Shown: positions 1-15,341, counted from the stretch's first letter. The stretch is DNA of 64,000 bases from Enterobacter mori LMG 25706 (GCF_000211415.1 NZ_GL890780.1:719324-783323), one strand, 5' to 3'. A program made the numbers and translations. Notes: a model not told the origin generated them from the sequence alone.

Positions 1-33
1 CCCCAACCCTCTCCCACGGGGAGAGGGCGCAAA
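1..33. repeat. REP-like palindromic repeat, copy 1
   Basis: The core is a 9-bp perfect inverted repeat, CCCTCTCCC (7-15) and GGGAGAGGG (19-27), with a 3-base loop. The same core recurs at 18316-18336 and, with mismatches, at 18373-18393. It lies just after the dihydroxyacetone kinase stop codon, a usual place for such extragenic palindromes, and could fold as a terminator or RNA-stabilising hairpin for that gene. The window edge may cut it. Confidence 0.6.
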
Positions 34-54
34 CACTAAAAACGGTAACGGCTG

Positions 55-1701
55 TTACCGTTTTGCTTCTACCATGGCTTTAAACACCTCTGCCACCGCG
101 ACCGCTCCCGGATCCATCACGCCGTCCAGATTCTCTTTATTCACATACGACGAGCGCCCCGCTCCGGCTTTCTCCATTTTCGCCGTTGCCTCTGCCCCCT
201 GCTGTGCCGCCTGCGCCGCTGACTGAAGATCTTTTTTCTGCAAGGCCTCCAGCGCCGGTTGTAGCGCGTCGATCAGCGTGCGATCGCCAAGATCTGCGCC
301 GCCATACTGCTTCATCTGCGCCAGTCCGCTGAGCAATGCCTCCGGTAGAGGCTGCCCATCGTGAAGCTTTTGTCCGGCCGCCGTGAAGAAGATCGACATC
401 AGCACCCCGCTTGATCCGCCCATCACCGTCGCCAGCCGCTCGCCCACCAGCAGCAGCAGCGTCGACACGTCGTTCAGCGGAAGTTTATGCTCCTCCAGAC
501 GCTGCGCAATATCCCGCGCACCTTGCGCAAAGGTGGAGCCCGTATCACCGTCGCCCACTTTCGCATCCAGCGCGTTCAGGCGATTTTCAAGTTCGATCAG
601 CGTCCCGGTTACCGAGGAGACATACTCACTCACCCGCGGGTTTTCCGACGGGGTGTATTCCACGCGATCGTGAATGGCGCTATGCGCAACGGTACGTAAA
701 GGTGCGAACGGCACGGGCTTCTGCCAGCCCAGCGTCTCGACCTCGGCATGAATCGCCTTTTCGAAGAAATCGTTGAGCTTCAGCAGCGTCAGAGAAAAGC
801 CTTTCATGTCCAGCGCGCTCACCAGCGGCGCCGGCCCAATCAGGTACGCAATGTTCTCTTTCAGCGCCGAATGCGCCAGCTCTTTGGTCAGCAACGCCAT
901 TTCGAGCGCCGAGACGCCGCCGAGATTGTTAATCAGCACGGCGAAGCGCCCTTCGCCCGCCTGCGCTTTGAGCGGCGTCACCAGCGTGTCGATAATCGCT
1001 TTGCTGTTTTGCGTATCCACCACTGACGCCCCCGGCTCACCGTGAATGCCCAGACCCAGCTCGACGTAGCCTTGCTTAATCCGCCCCTCTTCTTCGTCGC
1101 TGCCCGGCAGGTTACAGGTTTGCATCGCAACGCCCAGACTCCAGAGGTTGTCGCAGGCCTGTTGCGCAATATCCCGCACCTCACTCAACGATTTCCCGTG
1201 CTCCGCCGCATAGCCCGCAATCTTATGCACCAGCGCCGTACCGGCAATACCGCGCGGCTGCTTGTTGTCCGGCAGCGCGATATCGTCCGCCACAATCACC
1301 ATCTCCACCTTCAGGCCGTAGCGTTTGGCCTTTTCTGCCGCCAGACCAAAATTCAGGCGGTCACCGGTGTAATTTTTGACGATCAGCAGGCAGCCGCGAT
1401 CGCCCGTGACCGCCACAATGGCATTCAACACCGCATCCACGCTCGGCGAGGCAAACAGGTCGCCACATACCGCCGCCGTGAGCATCCCTTTTCCGACAAA
1501 CCCAGCGTGCGCCGGTTCGTGGCCGGAACCCCCACCGGAGATCACCGCTACGCGGCTTTTATCCCAGTCACCGCGCGCAACAATTCGAATGGCAGGATCA
1601 ACATCAAGCTTGACGAGGTTTCCGTGCGGAGCAGAAATCAGAATGCCTTCAATAGCATCGTTAACCAGTTGTTTGCGATCATTAAAAAAGAATCTGGACA
1701 T
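55..1701 (-). CDS. dhaK: ATP-dependent dihydroxyacetone (glycerone) kinase, fused DhaK-DhaL
   Basis: This enzyme phosphorylates dihydroxyacetone with ATP, feeding glycerol or dihydroxyacetone carbon into glycolysis in the cytoplasm. The 548-residue protein joins a DhaK substrate domain (GGGSGHEP near residue 56; GIHGEPG with His220, the residue that covalently binds substrate in the Citrobacter enzyme) to a DhaL nucleotide domain (DAKVGDGD near 379-386, the Asp triad that binds Mg-ATP; GGSSGVLMS after it). The fusion marks the ATP-using type, not the PTS-coupled DhaKLM type. The start chosen is the ATG at 1701, giving MSRFFFNDRK as in the Citrobacter enzyme; a longer frame to 1782 has no family support. 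It is divergent from yjgR with a 137-bp gap. No glycerol dehydrogenase or dha regulator is visible in the window. Confidence 0.9.
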   Translation of the reverse strand: MSRFFFNDRKQLVNDAIEGILISAPHGNLVKLDVDPAIRIVARGDWDKSRVAVISGGGSGHEPAHAGFVGKGMLTAAVCGDLFASPSVDAVLNAIVAVTGDRGCLLIVKNYTGDRLNFGLAAEKAKRYGLKVEMVIVADDIALPDNKQPRGIAGTALVHKIAGYAAEHGKSLSEVRDIAQQACDNLWSLGVAMQTCNLPGSDEEEGRIKQGYVELGLGIHGEPGASVVDTQNSKAIIDTLVTPLKAQAGEGRFAVLINNLGGVSALEMALLTKELAHSALKENIAYLIGPAPLVSALDMKGFSLTLLKLNDFFEKAIHAEVETLGWQKPVPFAPLRTVAHSAIHDRVEYTPSENPRVSEYVSSVTGTLIELENRLNALDAKVGDGDTGSTFAQGARDIAQRLEEHKLPLNDVSTLLLLVGERLATVMGGSSGVLMSIFFTAAGQKLHDGQPLPEALLSGLAQMKQYGGADLGDRTLIDALQPALEALQKKDLQSAAQAAQQGAEATAKMEKAGAGRSSYVNKENLDGVMDPGAVAVAEVFKAMVEAKR

Positions 1702-1838
1702 ACATTCCCAAAATGTTGTGAACCGTATGCAAAAGCATAGTCCGCGCTGGATAATGCGCCGCAAAGTCAGGAATTTACTCAACCAAATTGCGACCAGTTT
1801 GCCTATACTCCACCCAGGACAAAGAGAGGAAGCGCATC

Positions 1839-3341
1839 ATGAGTACACCATTGTTAATTGCCCGGACGCTGGAAAAAGAGCTGTATTTACTGCCCGCGAT
1901 GGCGAACCGCCACGGTCTGATCACCGGAGCGACCGGGACGGGGAAAACCGTCACCCTGCAAAAGCTGGCGGAGTCGCTTTCGGAGATTGGCGTACCGGTC
2001 TTTATGGCTGACGTGAAAGGCGATTTAACCGGTGTGGCTCAGGAAGGGACGGCCTCTGAGAAACTGCTCGAACGGCTGAAGAATATTGGCATCACGGACT
2101 GGACGCCGCATAGCAATCCGGTGGTGGTGTGGGATATCTTTGGTGAGAAAGGCCACCCGGTGCGCGCCACCGTCTCCGATCTCGGTCCTCTTCTCCTGGC
2201 GAGGCTCCTTAACCTCAACGACGTGCAGTCCGGCGTGCTGAACATTATCTTCCGTATTGCCGACGATCAGGGACTGCTTCTGCTTGATTTCAAAGATCTG
2301 CGCGCCATTACCCAGTACATCGGCGATAACGCCAAATCTTTCCAGAACCAGTACGGCAACATCAGCAGCGCCTCGGTAGGGGCCATTCAGCGTGGGCTGC
2401 TCACGCTGGAGCAACAGGGCGCCGAGCACTTCTTCGGCGAGCCGATGCTGGATATCAAAGACTGGATGCGCACCGACAGCAGCGGCAAAGGCATCATCAA
2501 CATTCTGAGTTCAGAAAAGCTCTACCAGATGCCAAAGCTCTACGCCGCCAGCCTGCTGTGGATGCTCTCCGAACTGTACGAACAGTTACCCGAAGCGGGC
2601 GATCTGGAAAAACCGAAGCTGGTCTTCTTCTTTGACGAAGCGCACCTGCTGTTTAACGACGCGCCGCAGGTATTGCTGGATAAAATTGAACAGGTCATTC
2701 GCCTGATCCGCTCCAAAGGCGTTGGCGTCTGGTTTGTGTCGCAAAACCCGTCGGATATCCCGGAAAACGTGCTCGGTCAGCTTGGTAACCGCGTGCAGCA
2801 CGCCCTGCGCGCCTTTACGCCAAAAGATCAGAAAGCAGTAAAAGCCGCCGCGCAAACCATGCGCGCCAATCCGGCCTTTGATACCGAAGCGGCGATTCAG
2901 GCGTTAGGCACCGGTGAAGCGCTGATCTCGTTCCTGGATGCGAAGGGCAGCCCGTCCGTGGTGGAACGCGCTATGGTGATCGCGCCCTGCTCGCGCATGG
3001 GGCCGGTTACCGACGATGAACGCAACGGCCTGATTAACCACTCTCCGGTTTACGGAAAGTACGAAGACGAAGTGGACCGGGAGTCCGCGTTCGAGATGCT
3101 GCAAAAAGGGGTTCAGGCGACAACGGAATCGCAGGATGCGCCTGCCGCAAAAGGGCAGTCTGTCGCCGTGGATGACGGTATTCTCGGGGGGCTCAAAGAC
3201 ATCCTGTTCGGCAGCACCGGGCCGCGCGGCGGCAAGCGCGACGGCGTGGTACAAACCATGGCGAAAAGTGCCGCACGACAGGTCACTAATCAGATAGTGC
3301 GCGGCATGCTGGGAAGCCTGTTAGGCGGCCGTCGCCGGTAG
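1839..3341 (+). CDS. yjgR: YjgR-type HerA-like ATPase (DUF853)
   Basis: A 500-residue P-loop ATPase of the HerA/FtsK-like superfamily; cellular role unknown. Walker A GATGTGKT lies near residue 30 and a Walker [13 protein letters not shown] near 265, followed by a sensor-like [14 protein letters not shown] stretch. The C-terminus is rich in Gly and Arg and ends in GGRRR. The start at 1839 follows the purine-rich Shine-Dalgarno AGAGAGGA (1823-1830). The 3' end overlaps that of convergent yhcC by 21 bp. In E. coli K-12 yjgR is in a different part of the chromosome, so its place beside yhcC-gltB is a local rearrangement. Family identity is strong; function is inferred only from the fold. Confidence 0.9.
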   Translation: MSTPLLIARTLEKELYLLPAMANRHGLITGATGTGKTVTLQKLAESLSEIGVPVFMADVKGDLTGVAQEGTASEKLLERLKNIGITDWTPHSNPVVVWDIFGEKGHPVRATVSDLGPLLLARLLNLNDVQSGVLNIIFRIADDQGLLLLDFKDLRAITQYIGDNAKSFQNQYGNISSASVGAIQRGLLTLEQQGAEHFFGEPMLDIKDWMRTDSSGKGIINILSSEKLYQMPKLYAASLLWMLSELYEQLPEAGDLEKPKLVFFFDEAHLLFNDAPQVLLDKIEQVIRLIRSKGVGVWFVSQNPSDIPENVLGQLGNRVQHALRAFTPKDQKAVKAAAQTMRANPAFDTEAAIQALGTGEALISFLDAKGSPSVVERAMVIAPCSRMGPVTDDERNGLINHSPVYGKYEDEVDRESAFEMLQKGVQATTESQDAPAAKGQSVAVDDGILGGLKDILFGSTGPRGGKRDGVVQTMAKSAARQVTNQIVRGMLGSLLGGRRR

Positions 3342-4262
3342 ACGGGGAACCCACGGGCGGCCAAGCGCCGACCCCTGTACACCGTTCTCCTGTAGATAGC
3401 GGTCGATTTCCACCATCCCCGTCCAGCGGTTCTCACACCATAGCGGTGCCAGAAGCGTTGGACGGCGGGCGCTGGCGGAGATGCGGTGGTAGACAATTTC
3501 CGGCGGCGTGTGGCGAATCATCTCCCCTGCCGTCACCGTATAGTCGTCGAGCTCAATACCGCTTAACCGTCCTGCTTCCCAGGCTTTCGCCATAATGCTT
3601 CCCGTAACGATATGCAGCGGATGCAGCTTAATGCCGTCCACGCCGGTCTCAACCACCTTTTCCAGCGTTTCAAGACCATGCTGTTGACCTTCGCCGGGTA
3701 ACCCAACAATCAGATGCGAACAGACTTTCAGCCCACGCTCACGGGCCAGCCGCGTGGTGCGCTGGTAGCAGGCGAAATCATGACCGCGATTGATGCGGTG
3801 CAGGGTTTTGTCGTGCGCGGTTTGCAAGCCCAGCTCCAGCCAGATCTCGTAGCCTTGTTCTTTGTACTCACTGAGCAGGTCCAGCACCGCGTCCGGTACG
3901 CAGTCCGGGCGCGTCCCCACGCACAGCCCTACGATGTTAGCCTGGCTGACCGCCTGCTGATACATCGAGCGCAGCACCTGCACCTCCGCCCCCGTGCTGG
4001 TGTAGGCCTGGAAATAGGCCAGATACTGCTTCGCGCGGTTCACCAGGCTCGCCTGATGTGCGAGCTGTTCCGCGATAGAGTGATGCTGCTGAGCTTCGTC
4101 AGCAAAGGACGCAACGTTACAGAAGGTGCAGCCGCCGCGCCCGATGGTGCCATCGCGATTCGGGCAGCTAAACCCGCCGTGCAGCGTCAGCTTATGAACC
4201 TTTTGTCCGTATCGCTGCAAAAGATCCCCACCAAACATATTGACTAATTTCTGTAACTGCAT
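3321..4262 (-). CDS. yhcC: Radical SAM protein YhcC
   Basis: A 313-residue radical-SAM protein of the YhcC/TIGR01212 family, substrate unknown. The [4Fe-4S] cysteines sit in [16 protein letters not shown] (Cys33, Cys45, Cys48), a family variant with a long gap before the CxxC pair. Later conserved stretches include [23 protein letters not shown] and [10 protein letters not shown], which line the TIM-barrel. I start at the ATG at 4262 ([14 protein letters not shown]), which matches the family N-terminus; a frame to 4304 exists but adds unrelated residues. It is divergent from gltB across a long control region and converges on yjgR. In E. coli arcB lies downstream; here yjgR and dhaK take that place. 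Confidence 0.92.
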   Translation of the reverse strand: MQLQKLVNMFGGDLLQRYGQKVHKLTLHGGFSCPNRDGTIGRGGCTFCNVASFADEAQQHHSIAEQLAHQASLVNRAKQYLAYFQAYTSTGAEVQVLRSMYQQAVSQANIVGLCVGTRPDCVPDAVLDLLSEYKEQGYEIWLELGLQTAHDKTLHRINRGHDFACYQRTTRLARERGLKVCSHLIVGLPGEGQQHGLETLEKVVETGVDGIKLHPLHIVTGSIMAKAWEAGRLSGIELDDYTVTAGEMIRHTPPEIVYHRISASARRPTLLAPLWCENRWTGMVEIDRYLQENGVQGSALGRPWVPRLPATAA

Positions 4263-4359
4263 AATCTGATAGACCGTCCCGGAGAAAGGGGACAAGCCTG
4301 CCATTTTTAGCCTCTGTCGGCGATGACCTGGATCAATCGCCCTGGACGGCCTTTATCCA

Positions 4360-4398
4360 TATGAATAAATACTCAAGATTACTGCAATTTCATTCACA
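4360..4398. promoter_or_regulatory. Tandem ARG boxes (ArgR operator) upstream of gltB
   Basis: Box 1 (4360-4377) reads TGAAT-AAAT-ACTCA and box 2 (4381-4398) reads TGCAA-TTTC-ATTCA, against the ArgR half-site pattern TGAAT-N4-ATTCA. The two boxes are 21 bp apart start to start, the spacing that lets one ArgR hexamer bind both. In E. coli ArgR is a known direct regulator of gltBDF. The boxes are also about 100 bp from the divergent yhcC start. Binding is inferred from pattern and spacing. Confidence 0.65.
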
Positions 4399-4556
4399 CC
4401 ACTCGTAATTACTTTTCCTTATGTTCTGATTGTTTTTTTCATTTATAGCGCCACCACTGAAAAACAGTGGGTTTATGCGGGTTTGCAGTCAATGCCAGAT
4501 TATTATTCTGCTATAAAACGGCTATTCAGCACGCTACATTGATAATACCGCTTTCA

Positions 4557-4578
4557 TATAGTGAGTCAGATCACACTC
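4557..4578. promoter_or_regulatory. CRP-like site upstream of gltB
   Basis: The core AGTGA-GTCAGA-TCACA differs from the CRP consensus TGTGA-N6-TCACA at one of the ten core bases. CRP is a known negative regulator of gltBDF in E. coli. It sits about 390 bp upstream of the gltB start codon. Confidence 0.5.
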
Positions 4579-4738
4579 CGCTGCGTTCTGTCAGGGCATA
4601 CAATCAATGTAAAAATAGTTAAATATCCTTTAATTACAATCACATAAACCCTCTTTAGCACATTTTTGTATAAATAAGATTGCCATTTGACCTGTGTACC
4701 AATTCCCGATAAGTTGGAAATCCGCTGGAAGCTTTCTG

Positions 4739-4757
4739 GATGAGCGGCCTGCTCATC
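4739..4757 (+). promoter_or_regulatory. Short hairpin in the gltB leader
   Basis: A perfect 7-bp inverted repeat, GATGAGC / GCTCATC, with the 5-base loop GGCCT. No T-tract follows, so it is not an intrinsic terminator. It would lie in the 5' untranslated RNA of gltB if transcription starts upstream. Confidence 0.35.
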
Positions 4758-4949
4758 ATATTTATGCAGTAATTGAGATTCCCTCTGAAGCAAGTCCTCA
4801 AACTTGTTTACCTGCGCGAAAGGATGAAAAAGAGGGCGAATGCGAGGTCCGCGTATGAAACGCAAACCCCGTCGCCATGCTCTTTCTGTGCCTGTGCGCC
4901 ACGGTAAAGTTCAGTGGGAAGCCCGACGAGCCTGGGGAGGTTCACTGAT

Positions 4950-10838
<5,889 letters not shown>

Positions 10839-10842
10839 CGAG

Positions 10843-10868
10843 AATGGCCCGGCATACACCGGGCCATT
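10843..10868. terminator. Terminator between gltD and the fimbrial operon
   Basis: A perfect 10-bp stem, AATGGCCCGG (10843-10852) and CCGGGCCATT (10859-10868), with loop CATACA. Followed by TATTATTTCTT on the plus strand; A/T-rich flanks on both sides suit two convergent transcripts. Confidence 0.8.
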
Positions 10869-10869
10869 A

Positions 10870-11421
10870 TTATTTCTTGAGAAGCTGCCAGGACAAATCA
10901 CTCTCCAGAGCGGTTTGATCTGAAATATGGTCGAACGCGCTGTCATTCAGTACCGGGAAAATCGTGACGGTAAAATTCATTTGCTGGCCACTGGGTACTT
11001 TGCCATTTTCCACCGCAATGACCGCCTCGTTATTACGAATATAGAGCGATGCACCATTATCGTTTTCCGGCGTAAAGTTCACCTGATCGGTTGTTTTCCC
11101 CACGTTATAGCTTTTACCGTCAAGCGTCAGGTTGCTGACTTTAATCGCCACACCGCCATTCTGACCAAACTGGAAACGCCCTTTCTGGCCGGAAGCGCCT
11201 TGTAAAAGGGTTGCCATCTGCTGCTTTTCCGGGCAATAGACGCTGACGTTAATGTCTTTATCCGGCATTTTGTTCCAGCTCTGCTGGCTCGAAACAATGT
11301 TATCGCGTCGCATCTGATGATAATCGACCACCTGCTGAGAGAGCGTTAACTGGCAATCTTCCGCATACAAAATGCAGGGTAAAGCAAGCAGCAGGAGCGC
11401 TGCCAGACGTTGAATGTTCAT
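10870..11421 (-). CDS. Putative minor fimbrial subunit
   Basis: A 183-residue secreted protein, last gene of the fimbrial operon. It begins with a signal peptide (MNIQRLAALLLLALPCILYA) and then has two cysteines spaced as in pilin domains (EDCQLTL...VSVYCPEK) and an alternating beta-strand pattern. I do not recognise a closer family; a pilus tip or minor subunit is inferred from its place after the usher. The ATG at 11421 overlaps the usher stop as ATGA, with GGAG 9 nt upstream; the ATG at 11427 is a less likely start. Confidence 0.65.
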   Translation of the reverse strand: MNIQRLAALLLLALPCILYAEDCQLTLSQQVVDYHQMRRDNIVSSQQSWNKMPDKDINVSVYCPEKQQMATLLQGASGQKGRFQFGQNGGVAIKVSNLTLDGKSYNVGKTTDQVNFTPENDNGASLYIRNNEAVIAVENGKVPSGQQMNFTVTIFPVLNDSAFDHISDQTALESDLSWQLLKK

Positions 11422-13845
11422 CGACATACTCCGTTTACTTCCTCATAAAACGCGTCTTCGTCATGCTTTTCAGGAAGCGTGAAATCAAGCTTACACAAAC
11501 GTTGATTTTCATCATTGATGGCATAAAGTGCGGTAACCTGGTCGGCATCGTTCAGGAAGACATGCCCATCATCAACCACCGTCACCACGTAGTTATCTTT
11601 CGCATCCACCACGGACAGGCCTTTCGCGAGCGGCTTACCGTCGGCCTGCTTAATACGCAACATCACGCGACGGCTGTTCAGTACCTTAAAGCTCACTTCG
11701 CTTACCGAACCATGTGCAGCAGCGATATATTTGGTACCGTTTGCCAGCGTCATGCTTTGCGGGAGTTTGTTTGCATCCACTTCGATGCGTGAGTTACGCC
11801 ACTCGGTCAGTCCAGGGATGACAGCCTGCCCCCAGCGGTCAGTCCAGACGGTACCTTGTGGCGTGGTGATTTCGACCCCCACCTTCGGTTCGCTGAGTTT
11901 GGCAATCGCAAAGGTATCCTTGATGGAATATGGCGAGAAGGTCACGCCGTCCTTATGCATCCGCAATACCGCCCGACAGCGTTGCATTGTAGTTGCGCTG
12001 GTGATCGCCGCTTGTCCCCCCCCCTACACTAAGTTGGGTATAGTGGAGATTGGTATTGATGTTGCCGTTGAAGCTGTTTTCCTGCGATTCATCATCACGA
12101 TCGGCAGAAATATAGTAGTTGGTGTCATTACCCAATGCGCCGCTGTTTGCCAGGCCATAGCTGGTGCTGTCGCCCTGCTTGCGCATATATGAACTCAGGC
12201 TCTGCGAACCGCCTAACGGAATGCTGAGGTTGATATAGAGCAAATCGTCGTCCTGGTCGTCATCCGTGCTGCCCACTGCGCTTTGCCAGTTGACGTTGCC
12301 CGAGGCATATTTGAAGGTTTTACCCCATGACAACAGTAAATAACGAGAATCCTCACCGTCTCCCGCAGCCTGGTTGTAGCTTAAACCTGCGCTGAATGCC
12401 CCTGCCAGCGGAGTTGACCAGCGGATATTGGCAGAATAACTGTTGTCATAGCCCTGATAATCATCATCCATGGCATCCGCCAGTTCGCGATAATCACCGC
12501 TGTAATGCGCAACGCTGCCAGAGAGGCCGACGCTCTCGGTCAGCAAGTAATCGCTCTGTAATTCGTTTTTAATACCGTTGTCGCTGTCACCAAATTGCGC
12601 CTTGCTGGCAGCCATGCTGGTGGAAACGTTCCAGCCATCGGTGAGCATAAACTCAGTGCGCGCCCCTGCCGCCTGGTAATCTTCGGCTACCACGCCTGAG
12701 GCAAGCAGGTTCATCCATGGCAGTATTCGCCAGCCATCGGAAACGTTGAACACCAGCGGATCGCTATAGTCACTCTCTATACTGCGCACCTGACCTGCCG
12801 AAACGGTCAATCCATTGGGTCTTGAAAGATTGCGTGATTTCACGGAGGCTGCGGGAACAATAAAGCGGTTCGTCGAGCCGTCAGACTCAACCACGGTCAC
12901 GTCCAGGTCGACGTTGTTGCGCACCATCGGTACATCATCCAGCGTAAACGGCCCCGCCGGAACCAGGGTGTTAAAGATGAGTCTGCCGTTCTGACGAACC
13001 TCCACGCGGGCCTGTGATGTCCGGGCGATACCGGACACGCTCACGCCGGAACCATCTTTCTGCAACCCACTGGTTGGCATCAGCTGTACACCGGTGATCG
13101 GCACGCCGCTTAGCACATCGGACATGGCGTTGATTTCCCCCACCTGCATGGTCAGGCGCTGGGGAACAAACACATGCTCTGCGTAGGTATAAATGCTCTC
13201 TGCATTTCGGTTACCGTCATCATCCGTCAGGATATAACGGCTACGCAGAGACCAATCCATGGCATTGAACCCCGCCTCCAGACTTGCCTGGGAGTAGCGG
13301 TTACTGCTGCTGTCACTTCCGCTGTAATCGCTTTTGGTGCTGAATAATGAGTAGTTCAGCATGCCTGCTGTGCCGCCATGCTGGAAATTTTTAACGTCAG
13401 CGCTGATGCTGTTAATCGCTTCCTGGGGTAAATAAAGCTCTACCGCTTCCTGATTTGGCAGGGCGTTGATGACAGCCTGGGCATAATCGCTGCGAATATC
13501 GTGACAGGTTTCATTCGCCTTGATGGGAACCGGCATCAATCCTGCGAATTCCAGAAAGTCATTATCAACGCACATCGTCCCGTCTTCGCTAAAGCGAACA
13601 GCTGCCGTTCCGCGGTCGCTGCCGTTTACTTTTACCGACACCGAATGCGTTCCCGGCAAAAAGCGGGGGGCTTCAGCAAAGTAGCGGTTGAGATCGGCAC
13701 CCAACCCCCGCGATTTAAGGATATCGGTATCAAACGTCACTTCCCTTGCATGCAGGGAAGTGCACTCCAGCAACATAAGAGGAATAGCGCTATAAATCAC
13801 AGCGCGCACAAAAAGTGCAAGTTGGCTTTTTTTACGCACTGCCAT
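11418..13845 (-). pseudogene. Fimbrial outer-membrane usher, frameshifted (YhcD-like)
   Basis: Ushers are outer-membrane pores that assemble chaperone-bound pilins. The first frame (13845-11953) encodes a signal peptide, the N-terminal domain (FDTDILKSRG), the beta-barrel and plug, and stops after LSGGIADA. The rest (MHKDGVTFSPYSIKDTFAI to the C-terminus, stop at 11418) is in another frame. Joining IA to MHKDGVTFSPY restores usher spacing, which points to one extra G on the minus strand at about 11961-11962. Repaired length is about 808 residues, normal for ushers. A run of nine G (12016-12024 on the plus strand as C) lies about 55 bp before the break. Six bases separate it from the chaperone stop. 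It may be a true pseudogene, a phase-variable gene, or a sequence error. Confidence 0.85.
12016..12024 (-). repeat. Nine-base G tract in the usher gene
   Basis: Nine consecutive G on the coding strand encode GlyGlyGly in SVGGGTSGD. The current length keeps the usher frame. Tracts this long are prone to slipped-strand changes. With 8 or 11 G the ribosome would enter the downstream frame and reach the usher C-terminus without meeting a stop. Confidence 0.85.
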
Positions 13846-13851
13846 AATCCT

Positions 13852-14559
13852 TTATTTTTTATTGAGATCCGAGATAAAGCTGGGGACTTCAACGCCATAG
13901 CGGCTGGCGGGGAAGAATTTAACGTTGTTATTGCCACTGACGGATTTGCCCATCGAAACCGTCATGGTTTCACCGGGTAAGATGTAGGTTTTGGCAAGCG
14001 AACCGCTGATGCCTGAAGGCTGCAGCACCACGTTCTGTGCCAGGCGTACCACGTATTTGCTCGGGTTTTTCACCGTGACGGAGGTGCCTGAAGCGGTCCA
14101 GTCGAGGTACTTCCAGGCATCCGTTACCACAGCCAGCTTCGCAGGGCGAATCAGCACCGGCAGATCCTGACGAATATTGATGCCAATTTTGACTTTGTTA
14201 TCGTCACTTTTCGGTGGGATGCCTTCAAAGGTCACGCGCTTGTAATGTTCAACGTCCAGCGGTTTGCTGGTTTGCAGAATAAAGCGCAGCTGCTGAGTTT
14301 GTCCGGGCTCAAGACGAACCACTGGCTGGGTGGTGACGAGTTTCAGACCTTGATCGTCCGGGAGATCCACCACATCGGTGTACAGCAGCGACGGATGGCT
14401 ATCGGTGTTTTTAACGTTGATGGTCCCGCTGTGGGTCGCTTCATCAATCACCAGCAGACTGGTTTCTGGCACCATACCTGCGGCATGTACAGCAAACTGT
14501 GCAGTGAACAAGGCAGCTGCAGCGAGCGTTTTAATTAAAACAGTTTTAGAGTATGTCAT
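13852..14559 (-). CDS. Periplasmic fimbrial chaperone (PapD/YhcA-like)
   Basis: A 235-residue periplasmic chaperone that caps pilin subunits by donor-strand complementation. It has a signal peptide ending in AAALFTAQFAVHA, the N-terminal Ig fold with TSLLVIDEATHSGTINVKN, and the alternating hydrophobic G1-like strand ahead of a second Ig domain (KPAKLAVV...). The start at 14559 (MTYSKTVLIK) has AAGGA at 8 nt; the frame extends to 14580 without support. The order is pilin, chaperone, usher, minor subunit on one strand, so probably one operon. It resembles E. coli YhcA of the gltF-yhc cluster. Confidence 0.85.
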   Translation of the reverse strand: MTYSKTVLIKTLAAAALFTAQFAVHAAGMVPETSLLVIDEATHSGTINVKNTDSHPSLLYTDVVDLPDDQGLKLVTTQPVVRLEPGQTQQLRFILQTSKPLDVEHYKRVTFEGIPPKSDDNKVKIGINIRQDLPVLIRPAKLAVVTDAWKYLDWTASGTSVTVKNPSKYVVRLAQNVVLQPSGISGSLAKTYILPGETMTVSMGKSVSGNNNVKFFPASRYGVEVPSFISDLNKK

Positions 14560-14669
14560 AAATATATTCCTTGAAAGCACTACCTAACACTCCGTGTTTA
14601 TGGCGCTTCTTGGTGAGAGAAATAGTGTCCTCTCGGGGTTAAATTTAACTCACTTTAAATTTGAAAAAA

Positions 14670-15341
14670 TTACAGATATTTAAGACTGATCGTCAACTGA
14701 CCATCCAGTCGGGTATCATCGGTAATACCCAGCGTCGTGGTATTTTGAATAGCCAAAGATGTTACCAGCGGAAATGTTGCTGTCTGGAAAGCAAGCGGAT
14801 CGACACTTCCTGATAATGCGACAGTAATATTGCGATTATTCTCACCCTGGCTTGAACCATCATTGCTCTTAGCCCAGGTTGTTGAACCATTCTGTTGATA
14901 TATAGGATCGGCCGATTTTCCGTCAGCCGTGACGCTGTTTACGTTCATGAACATGGCGTATGAGCCAATGTTTATCGTGCCTGCTTTTCCAACCCCGTAA
15001 GTCTGGTTAGTCGCACTCTGTGCCCCACCCGTAAACGTCCCGGTAGAGACGGTTAAACCCGCGTTAGAATCGGCGCGATCGTCTATCAAATTCCAGGCAA
15101 CTTTTGTTGCTGCCGTACAGGTAATCGTGAGATCGATATTCCTTTGCCCAAGCTGGTTCACGGCGGTGGATGATAATTCACCCAAGCGGATGTTGCCGTA
15201 GTCCACTACACCGCCATTGCTAAATTCAGGCGTACAGGCGGAGCTTGTCAGCGTTCCTCTAATTTTAAGTATCGCGGTTTCGGATGCAAACGTGGAATTT
15301 ACGCAAAGGAATAATGTTGCAGCCAATAGAATTTTATTCAT
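14670..15341 (-). CDS. GltF/YhcF-like fimbrial subunit (DUF1120)
   Basis: A 223-residue secreted protein, first gene of the fimbrial operon. After a signal peptide (cut near STFA-SETA) it carries SSACTPEFSNGGVVDYGNI and ends in LDGQLTISLKYL. Both match the pattern of E. coli GltF and YhcF (ACTPxxxxGGxxDYG; LDGxxTxxxxYL), the DUF1120 family. A second Cys in TITCTA would pair with the first as in pilins. As the first gene before a chaperone it is probably the major structural subunit. AAGGA lies 7 nt before the ATG. The 89-bp gap to the chaperone has no clear terminator. Confidence 0.8.
   Translation of the reverse strand: MNKILLAATLFLCVNSTFASETAILKIRGTLTSSACTPEFSNGGVVDYGNIRLGELSSTAVNQLGQRNIDLTITCTAATKVAWNLIDDRADSNAGLTVSTGTFTGGAQSATNQTYGVGKAGTINIGSYAMFMNVNSVTADGKSADPIYQQNGSTTWAKSNDGSSQGENNRNITVALSGSVDPLAFQTATFPLVTSLAIQNTTTLGITDDTRLDGQLTISLKYL

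Larger units (their letters stand above)
4263..4839. promoter_or_regulatory. yhcC-gltB divergent control region
   Basis: About 580 bp without a credible protein gene. It contains two ARG boxes (4360-4398), a CRP-like palindrome (4557-4578), a short hairpin CCACTG/CAGTGG (4454-4470), an extended -10-like TGCTATAAA (4509-4517) and a hairpin at 4739-4757. In E. coli the gltBDF promoter is controlled from long-range sites by Lrp, IHF, CRP and ArgR, which fits the length and the sites seen here. I could not fix the transcription start from sequence alone. Confidence 0.6.

Noticed and set aside
4566-4865. 99-codon minus-strand frame in the gltB control region
   Set aside because: It covers the operator region, has no Shine-Dalgarno and no recognisable protein feature.
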